Of a stretch of 8,079 nucleotides of DNA, positions 1-4,011 are shown piece after piece (position 1 is the stretch's first letter; every line of letters begins with the position of its first letter). A program made the translations under genes and the position numbers. The stretch comes from Oscillospiraceae bacterium. Its GTDB lineage: Bacteria; Bacillota_A; Clostridia; Oscillospirales; CAG-272. The notes under the pieces are model-generated. The model had not been told where the DNA came from. It did no database searches and saw only the letters and a program-made list of their open reading frames with translations. The stretch is from the NCBI GenBank assembly GCA_015064665.1, contig SVRU01000097.1, forward strand, positions 1-8,079. Reading direction: 5' to 3'.

Positions 1-1
1 C

Positions 2-115
2 ACAAAATATTTTCAAGGCATGGACATTAACACCTGCCTTAACTTTGCTTCAAAGCTCAGCTCTTACGTGTGTTCAAAAAAGGATGCGGTTCCCGACTTT
101 ATTGAGTTTATATAG
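2..115 (+). CDS. C-terminal fragment of a probable PfkB-family carbohydrate kinase (5' end outside the window)
   Basis: An open frame enters from the left edge and ends at TAG 113-115, giving 37 residues. The readable tail includes NFASKLSSYV followed by CSKKDAVPDF. This resembles the last helix and terminal strand of PfkB/ribokinase-type kinases, where an 'A-x-k-x-s-a-x-v-x-x-x-x-G-A-x-P' pattern follows the GAGD catalytic motif. Known for the family: ATP-dependent phosphorylation of a sugar such as fructose in the cytoplasm. The catalytic motif lies outside the window, so the family call rests on the tail alone and the substrate cannot be given. The next gene starts about 140 nt downstream with its own promoter, so the two are probably not one operon. 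No clear terminator follows the stop codon. Confidence 0.5.
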   Translation, partial: TKYFQGMDINTCLNFASKLSSYVCSKKDAVPDFIEFI

Positions 116-180
116 TCTTTCAAAAAACAGTTTCTTAAAGTGGCTGCGATTACCACCAAAGTTCGCTTATTATAAAACCC

Positions 181-209
181 TTTACAAGTCACTAAAACCG
201 TGATATAAT
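181..209 (+). promoter_or_regulatory. Sigma-A promoter of the first peptidase-like gene
   Basis: TTTACA (181-186), a 17-nt spacer, then TATAAT (204-209) preceded by TGA, an extended -10. Transcription should start near 216, leaving a leader of about 40 nt. The same TTTACA-N17-TGn-10 layout precedes the paralogue at 6738. Confidence 0.75.
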
Positions 210-255
210 AAACACAACAAAAACAATCTAAAATTCATTTCAAAGGAGCGCTTTT

Positions 256-852
256 ATGAAATACATAAATCAGCTCGAATATCCTCACATACCTTATCCA
301 ACCAGAGTTAAGCAGGAAGAATATGCGCCAAACGGACTTAACACCAGTGTCAGACAATCGGGCTGCGGACTCTGCTCGGTGTGCATGGCAATTGACCTTC
401 TAACCGGCAAGACTCTTGAGATAGAGGAGTGCGTACGCATCTCACGTAAATGCGTGGCGAATTATGCAAGAGGCACGGATATGAATATTCTCGGTCCTGT
501 AATCGCAGAGAAATTCGACGTTGCATACTCAAAAACAAGTGACCTTTCCGAAGCTATTTCGCATCTGCAAAAAGGCGGTGTAATAGTCGTACACGTCGGT
601 ATTCCGGAGGGCAAAGAAATAGGCCTCTTTACTAAAGGTGGGCACTATATGCTTATTATCTCTACCGACGGAAAGGAATTCTGCTTCCTTGACCCATCTT
701 ACACCGAGGAGAAATTCAAAATCCCCGAAAGAGCGGGCAGAGTGAATGAGAATAACGCGCCGTATCTTTATACAGATATTGCTACGATGGACAGTGAAAC
801 CAAGCCCGGAAAAGTGAAATATCACCTTTTCTCGAGAAAGAAAAAAATTTGA
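256..852 (+). CDS. C39-like / papain-fold cysteine peptidase family protein, copy 1
   Basis: A 198-residue protein without signal peptide or membrane segment, so probably cytoplasmic. The sequence shows a Peptidase_C39_2-like layout: Cys37 in SGCGLC as candidate nucleophile, His130 in GGHYMLI, and Asp146 in LDPSY, in the expected order and spacing for a papain-like triad. Cys37, Cys40 and Cys43 form CxxCxxC; Cys59 and Cys66 are also shared with the paralogue at 6738-7331 (about 137 of 197 positions identical, no gaps). It may cleave peptide or amide bonds, but substrate and activity are unknown, and it lacks the ABC-transporter context of bacteriocin-leader C39 peptidases. The start is supported by AAGGAG at 243-248, 7 nt before ATG. 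The gene has its own promoter and two terminators, so it appears monocistronic. The C-terminus ends in a basic SRKKK tail, as in the paralogue. Confidence 0.8.
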   Translation: MKYINQLEYPHIPYPTRVKQEEYAPNGLNTSVRQSGCGLCSVCMAIDLLTGKTLEIEECVRISRKCVANYARGTDMNILGPVIAEKFDVAYSKTSDLSEAISHLQKGGVIVVHVGIPEGKEIGLFTKGGHYMLIISTDGKEFCFLDPSYTEEKFKIPERAGRVNENNAPYLYTDIATMDSETKPGKVKYHLFSRKKKI

Positions 853-946
853 GACTTTGGCGTTTCTCACTCCGTTTAATCTTCCCACATTCCACCCCTT
901 TCGCATTGAAATATGGAAAGCTAAAAGTCGTCTTTTTCAAAATTCA

Positions 947-992
947 CCCGAGTTTCCCACACAAAGCGTGGAAAGCTCGGGCTTTCTTTTTT
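947..992 (+). terminator. Rho-independent terminator after the first peptidase-like gene
   Basis: A GC-rich stem (CCCGAG 947-952 with CTCGGG 976-981, continuing through a TTTCCCAC/GTGGAAA pairing with a small bulge) closes on a short loop near 961-967 and is followed by a T-rich run at 983-992. It lies about 95 nt after the stop at 852. Confidence 0.75.
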
Positions 993-1022
993 ACCGCAAC
1001 CGTAAAACTAAAATTTCCAAAC

Positions 1023-1078
1023 AAAGCGAGCCACGGATTAACTCCGTGCCTCGCTTTATGTTTTGTATTTTGTTTTTT
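1023..1078. terminator. Second strong stem-loop, probably a bidirectional terminator between convergent genes
   Basis: AAAGCGAG (1023-1030) pairs with CTCGCTTT (1050-1057); after one C/C mismatch, CACGGA (1032-1037) pairs with TCCGTG (1043-1048) around a 5-nt loop. A T-rich tail follows on the + strand (1059-1078). On the - strand the tail is moderately T-rich. It lies between the + strand peptidase-like gene and the end of the - strand oxidoreductase gene at 1116 and could serve both. Confidence 0.75.
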
Positions 1079-1115
1079 GCGGTTGAATTTTCGGGGCTTT
1101 ACCGAGCCGTCGGGC

Positions 1116-2240
1116 TTAATCAAACTCGGCGGTCCAGTCCTCGTCCCAGGGGTATTTAATTCTCATGACGGCGCCGCCTCGCTTAGCCGACTCCTCTGCA
1201 TATATTCCGGGCAGAGTCATAGCAAGTCCTTCCTTAAGTGTGATGGGCGCCTCCTTGCCGTTTAGCAGCGCATCGAAAAAGTGATCTTCGAGGGCGTAGT
1301 CCAGGCCGCCGTGACCTACCGCCTTTTCGTTATCTGCATATGCGGGGGGCATATACTCGCCGCTTATTTCCTTAAGCTCGTTATCGTCCACCTGTGTGAA
1401 GTTGTATCGGATTACCGGCTTCTCGAAGCGCTCTATGCGCTCCATATATCCCTCAGTACCGAAAATGCGGTAATTATGATGTCCGATTTTCGCTCTGCAC
1501 CTTCCGTTGCGGAGCAGCCTTACGACAACTCCGTCGTCGGTCTGGAACTGAGCGCAGCTCATATCGTCTTTGCTTGATTCCTTCGTTTGCGCACCTGTTC
1601 CAAAACAGGAAACCGCTCTGAGAGGTTCCTTGATTACCGTAAGAAGCGGACCGAGTGAGTGTGTGCAATAGCGGATGGGGCAGAGCAGCTTTCTCCAGTC
1701 ACCGTTTTCGTTAAGATGCTTGGTCTCCTCACTTTTTGGCTTCGACCAATGTATGTACTCCGCCTCTGCGTAATAGGGTTTGCCGAGGAGTCCTTTTTCA
1801 AAATTCTCCTTAAGGAGAACGGTGAACTTCTGCTCGTTGGGGTTTGAGCCTACCGAGATTATGGCAGAGGATTTTTCTGCCGCCTTCCAGAGATAGTCTG
1901 CTTCCCTAAGATTTGCTACTACGGGGATATCGCAAAGCACGTTTATATTCTTATCCAGAGCTTTTTTGCAGAATTCTGCGTGTATGTCCGCGCCTGTTTC
2001 TACGATTACCACGTCAAGTCCTGCTTTTTCCAGCATTTCGTCATAGCTTTCGTAGAATTTGCATTCGGGAAACTCTTCTGCAATTGACATATCGGAGAGC
2101 CACTGCTTTTCATAAAAATTATGAGGAAGGATATCGCACGCAGCCGTCGCTTCTACAAAGTCGAAGCTTCTGCAGGCAAGCTGAAACATCCATCTTCCGC
2201 GGTGTCCGAGTCCAACGACACCAACCTTTATTTTCTTCAT
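1116..2240 (-). CDS. Gfo/Idh/MocA-family NAD(P)-dependent oxidoreductase (GH109-like branch)
   Basis: A 374-residue cytoplasmic protein. The N-terminal Rossmann fold shows G10-x-G12-x-x-G15 (GLGHRG) and an acidic residue at about Asp36 for the adenosine ribose. The C-terminal half carries RYCTHSLGP (His194) and GHGGLDY (His310, Asp314, Tyr315), which resemble conserved blocks of GH109 glycosidases (alpha-N-acetylgalactosaminidase type), where bound NAD drives a redox-assisted hydrolysis. The usual EKP motif of the superfamily is replaced by CDIP (103-106), so the typical lysine is absent. The substrate is unknown, but a sugar or glycoside is likely. Start: ATG at 2240 has AGGAGG (2251-2256) upstream and lies downstream of the promoter at 2290-2318; an in-frame ATG at 2318 overlaps that promoter and has no good ribosome site. 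An AraC-family relic lies upstream on the same strand and may once have regulated it. Confidence 0.85.
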   Translation of the reverse strand: MKKIKVGVVGLGHRGRWMFQLACRSFDFVEATAACDILPHNFYEKQWLSDMSIAEEFPECKFYESYDEMLEKAGLDVVIVETGADIHAEFCKKALDKNINVLCDIPVVANLREADYLWKAAEKSSAIISVGSNPNEQKFTVLLKENFEKGLLGKPYYAEAEYIHWSKPKSEETKHLNENGDWRKLLCPIRYCTHSLGPLLTVIKEPLRAVSCFGTGAQTKESSKDDMSCAQFQTDDGVVVRLLRNGRCRAKIGHHNYRIFGTEGYMERIERFEKPVIRYNFTQVDDNELKEISGEYMPPAYADNEKAVGHGGLDYALEDHFFDALLNGKEAPITLKEGLAMTLPGIYAEESAKRGGAVMRIKYPWDEDWTAEFD

Positions 2241-2289
2241 TTGAACCTTTCCTCCTAAAGATATAATATCAAAAAATAACTCTACCCGC

Positions 2290-2318
2290 AGTATATCACA
2301 TAAAAGCGAGTTTTTCAA
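2290..2318 (-). promoter_or_regulatory. Promoter of the Gfo/Idh/MocA gene
   Basis: On the - strand: TTGAAA (2318-2313), a 17-nt spacer, then TATACT (2295-2290) preceded by TGA. The leader is about 40 nt to the ATG at 2240. This position rules out the longer in-frame start at 2318. Confidence 0.75.
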
Positions 2319-2390
2319 TATCTATGTTGCAAATATATTCATTAGCATCGGTAAGATTTGCGTAGTTTTGAAAAAGTGTGCGTCATTACT

Positions 2391-2507
2391 CTATTTACTG
2401 CCGCTCAAATTACGGCTTTTTCGGAATTCTCCGGGAGAAACTCCGTTCTTTTTCAAAAACTCGCGGTTAAAGTATGAGATACTGTTAAAGCCTGAGGCAA
2501 GTGCGAT
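2391..2507 (-). pseudogene. 3' remnant of an AraC-family transcriptional regulator
   Basis: Reading the - strand from 2507 to the TAG at 2391 gives 38 residues that match the second helix-turn-helix of AraC regulators: IALASGFNS then ISYFNREFLKKNG then VSPGEFRK. This fits the family pattern 'IA-x-x-x-GF-x-s-x-SYF-x-r-x-FKk-x-x-G-x-sP-x-e-x-R'. Immediately upstream the frame hits TAA and the sequence changes to the 129-bp repeat, so the sensor domain, first HTH and start codon are gone. The missing part is not found after the second repeat at 3946, so a simple insertion that splits the gene is not enough; a deletion or rearrangement is needed. It lies about 150 nt upstream of the oxidoreductase gene on the same strand, a common position for a sugar-responsive AraC regulator. 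It cannot be functional as it stands. Confidence 0.85.
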
Positions 2508-2635
2508 TTATGCGGCTCGCTTTTTCTTCTTATTTTTTCGTTAATATCTTTTCGGATTATCCGTTTCACCAAGAAGATAATCAATGCTGGTGTTGTAAAA
2601 CTTTGCAAGCTTTATAAGTATCGCAGTTGGAATAT
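2507..2635. repeat. 129-bp direct repeat, left copy
   Basis: Bases 2507-2635 are identical to 3818-3946 (offset 1311), read base by base. This copy contains the right arm of a terminator hairpin (CGGCTCGC) without its left arm, a T-rich stretch, and the last 30 codons plus stop of the HTH gene. To the left the sequence is the AraC remnant. Confidence 0.95.
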
Positions 2636-2753
2636 CATTCTCTCCCGTTTCGTATTTTGAGTATCCCGTTTGCGACATTCCAAGAATCTTTGCAACATCA
2701 GTCTGATTTAAATCCTTATCTTCTCTTAGATCACGAATCCTTTTATACTTCAT
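2541..2753 (-). CDS. Small Cro/CI-type (XRE family) helix-turn-helix regulator
   Basis: A 70-residue, single-domain HTH_3 protein. The pattern is classic: KRIRDLRED, then LNQTDVAKILGMSQTGYSKY for helices 2-3 including the recognition helix, then ETGENDIPT and LIKLAKFYNTSIDYLLG. It probably binds DNA as a dimer and has no sensor or catalytic domain. Start: ATG 2753-2751 has GGGAG (2764-2760) 6 nt upstream; another in-frame ATG six codons earlier overlaps the ribosome site. It diverges from the lipoprotein gene across about 155 nt holding two palindromic motifs over both promoters, so autorepression plus control of the lipoprotein is likely (inference). The last 30 codons lie in the left 129-bp repeat and recur in the right copy. 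The downstream hairpin on this strand has lost one arm. Confidence 0.9.
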   Translation of the reverse strand: MKYKRIRDLREDKDLNQTDVAKILGMSQTGYSKYETGENDIPTAILIKLAKFYNTSIDYLLGETDNPKRY

Positions 2754-2782
2754 ATTTTTCTCCCTATGCAAGTTATAACCTT

Positions 2783-2812
2783 ATTATATGTTAACCTGTT
2801 TTAGGGTATTGA
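2783..2812 (-). promoter_or_regulatory. Probable promoter of the HTH gene
   Basis: On the - strand, TATAAT lies at 2788-2783. No good -35 is visible; the best is TCAATA or CAATAC around 2812-2806 at 17-18 nt. The first operator-like palindrome (2791-2809) lies between these elements, which fits autoregulation. Confidence 0.5.
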
Positions 2813-2834
2813 CTTTTAACCTGAAATAGATTAT
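2791..2834. promoter_or_regulatory. Two operator-like imperfect palindromes for the HTH repressor
   Basis: TTAACCT-N5-AGGGTAT at 2791-2809 and TTAACCT-N5-AGATTAT at 2816-2834 share their left half and sit 25 bp apart. In each, 5 of 7 half-site bases match the inverted partner. The first overlaps the start of the + strand -35 and the spacer of the HTH promoter; the second fills the spacer and enters the -10 of the lipoprotein promoter. This is the usual place for Cro/CI-type operators. Binding is inferred. Confidence 0.55.
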
Positions 2835-2837
2835 AAT
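2809..2837 (+). promoter_or_regulatory. Strong sigma-A promoter of the lipoprotein gene
   Basis: TTGACT (2809-2814), exactly 17 nt, then a perfect TATAAT (2832-2837). Predicted start of transcription is near 2844, giving a leader of about 65 nt that begins with a perfect inverted repeat. Confidence 0.85.
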
Positions 2838-2848
2838 TGAGACATAAA

Positions 2849-2883
2849 AATTGAAATTGCGTTATTATTCACCAATTTCAATT
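2849..2883 (+). promoter_or_regulatory. Perfect 11-bp inverted repeat in the lipoprotein 5' leader
   Basis: AATTGAAATTG (2849-2859) and CAATTTCAATT (2873-2883) are exact reverse complements around a 13-nt loop. The stem would lie at the extreme 5' end of the mRNA and stops 12 nt before the ribosome site at 2896-2900. It could stabilise the mRNA or bind a dimeric protein as DNA. It is AT-rich with no T-run directly after it, so it is not a terminator. Confidence 0.6.
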
Positions 2884-2909
2884 ACTTTAAGAAAAAGGAG
2901 AAAAAGAAA

Positions 2910-3800
2910 ATGACAAAGAAACTTTTATGTGTTGTATTGCTCGTTATTTCACTCGTATGTGCATTTACATCGTGCGGTTATGATAAAGAAACTCCCGCAC
3001 ATACTCACTCTTACGGTGAATGGGAAACAACCAAAGCTGCGACCTGTACCGCAGAAGGAAGTAAGGAAAGATACTGCTCTTGCGGAGAAAAGCAAACCTC
3101 TACTATCTCTATAACGGAACATAGTTACGGAGAATGGGAAATTGTAAAAGAAGCAACATATGCCGAAAAAGGTTCTGAATCTCGCAAATGTACTTGCGGA
3201 CAAACGGAAACACGTGATATAGCAAAAAAAGAGAGCGAAACAAAAACGCTAACGGTTATTGAATGTTATAACGAATTATTTAATTGTTACTCAAATATGT
3301 TGAAGGAACCGTCTATATCTTATAAAGAAGATGGTGAAGAATATAGTATTTATAACGATGGTGTTAACACAATAATTCACATTTATTCCAAAAGGTTAGA
3401 CGGCGACACAATCAAAGAAATAGAGCGTTGGTATGGAAAATATGGCAATAATTATGTGTATGCCTATTGTGGTAATGGAAGCAAATATTACGAAATTATT
3501 AGTAAAGAAGATTATGATAGGTTATTAGAAAACTATAGGTCGGATATTCTTCACCTTATCGAAGAATTACTCAGAGCAATTTCAAACAGAAAAAATGTTG
3601 AATGCGTAAAAACAATCGGAGAAATCGACACATACATCATTAAAGCAAGCAATCGATATGATACTGATACTGTTGACGTAATAATAGTTAAAGCAAGAGA
3701 TGGTTTGATAACCGAAATTCAGGATTATGATACTTCTATCATATACCGTACCGACGTTATAGTAACTCTCCCTAATTTTAGCAATTGGGAACAAAGATAA
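2910..3800 (+). CDS. Lipoprotein with two H-x-YG-x-W / CxCG repeats and an unrecognised C-terminal domain
   Basis: A 296-residue predicted secreted lipoprotein. Residues 1-21 form a signal peptide (MTKK, hydrophobic stretch) ending in FTSC, with Cys22 as the lipidation site; Phe at -3 is a little unusual. Two 38-residue repeats follow, at about 33-70 and 71-107: each has HSYGEWE, an AT-(C/Y)-x-x-(E/K)-G segment and a C-x-C-G pair (Cys56/58, Cys94/96). The first repeat also has Cys46, replaced by Tyr84 in the second. Such repeats are common in surface proteins of gut Clostridia; their role is unclear. Residues 108-296 are charged, Tyr-rich and not recognised. Start: AGGAG at 2896-2900, 9 nt before ATG. 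It has its own strong promoter with operator-like sites of the adjacent HTH protein. It is more AT-rich than its neighbours, suggesting acquisition. The function is unknown. Confidence 0.8.
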   Translation: MTKKLLCVVLLVISLVCAFTSCGYDKETPAHTHSYGEWETTKAATCTAEGSKERYCSCGEKQTSTISITEHSYGEWEIVKEATYAEKGSESRKCTCGQTETRDIAKKESETKTLTVIECYNELFNCYSNMLKEPSISYKEDGEEYSIYNDGVNTIIHIYSKRLDGDTIKEIERWYGKYGNNYVYAYCGNGSKYYEIISKEDYDRLLENYRSDILHLIEELLRAISNRKNVECVKTIGEIDTYIIKASNRYDTDTVDVIIVKARDGLITEIQDYDTSIIYRTDVIVTLPNFSNWEQR

Positions 3801-3806
3801 AATGTT

Positions 3807-3850
3807 AGCGAGCCGTTTTTATGCGGCTCGCTTTTTCTTCTTATTTTTTC
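3807..3850. terminator. Terminator of the lipoprotein gene, whole at this junction only
   Basis: GCGAGCCG (3808-3815) pairs with CGGCTCGC (3824-3831) around an 8-nt loop, followed by T-rich sequence (3832-3850). The right arm and T-run belong to the 129-bp repeat; the left arm does not. In the left repeat copy (2507-2635) only the right arm is present, next to the AraC remnant. Confidence 0.9.
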
Positions 3851-3946
3851 GTTAATATCTTTTCGGATTATCCGTTTCACCAAGAAGATAATCAATGCTG
3901 GTGTTGTAAAACTTTGCAAGCTTTATAAGTATCGCAGTTGGAATAT
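3818..3946. repeat. 129-bp direct repeat, right copy
   Basis: Identical to 2507-2635. It follows the lipoprotein gene and ends inside what was an HTH coding sequence; from 3947 the sequence is unrelated and leads into the 3' end of the MATE gene. Confidence 0.95.
3852..3946 (-). pseudogene. Headless 3' fragment of a second copy of the HTH gene
   Basis: The last 30 codons plus stop (from IPTAILIKLAKFYN to the DNPKRY end) match the HTH gene at 2541-2753 exactly. Upstream on the - strand the similarity stops after base 3946 and an in-frame TAA appears within a few codons, so there is no start, no ribosome site and no DNA-binding helices. It is best explained as the leftover end of an adjacent unit of the same module. 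Confidence 0.9.
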
Positions 3947-4011
3947 TCCTGCTCTTTTTTTATTGTAAATCGTAATAAGAAATCAGTATTTCCGTTTTGC
4001 GTTTTTACCGA

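Larger units (their letters stand above)
2507..3946. other. Candidate recombining or tandem-duplicated module (HTH + lipoprotein) between 129-bp direct repeats
   Basis: One complete 1311-bp unit (2507-3817) plus the first 129 bp of a next unit. It contains a divergent pair, an HTH regulator (-) and a lipoprotein (+), with shared operators between them. At the right junction the lipoprotein terminator hairpin is whole; at the left junction only one arm survives, which suggests that the lipoprotein-to-HTH junction is the ancestral order and that the unit was once tandem or circular. The interior is more AT-rich than its neighbours (about 35% GC in two sampled 60-nt lines of the lipoprotein gene, against 40-55% in sampled neighbouring genes). 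There is no transposase, integrase, terminal inverted repeat or target duplication, so a named mobile-element class cannot be assigned. Confidence 0.5.

Noticed and set aside
256..852. Bacteriocin-leader C39 peptidase system
   Set aside because: The protein is not fused to an ABC transporter and no small double-glycine precursor gene was found nearby.
853..1265. Possible + strand small genes downstream of the first peptidase-like gene
   Set aside because: The frames run through two terminator hairpins and then antisense to the oxidoreductase, with low-complexity translations and no ribosome site.
2241..2318. A 26-residue N-terminal extension of the oxidoreductase from an in-frame ATG at 2318
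   Set aside because: It would start within the -35 of a good promoter (2290-2318), lacks a ribosome site, and the Rossmann fold begins directly after the internal MKKIKVGVVG start, which has AGGAGG upstream.
2507..3946. Insertion sequence or transposon with long terminal repeats
   Set aside because: No transposase or integrase, no terminal inverted repeats and no target duplication at 2506/3947; the repeats are parts of a gene and its terminator, so duplication or recombination is a better explanation.
3947..4011. Divergent upstream part of the second HTH copy
   Set aside because: Only faint base similarity to 2636-2700 after the repeat end, and an in-frame stop within a few codons; not convincing as homologous coding sequence.
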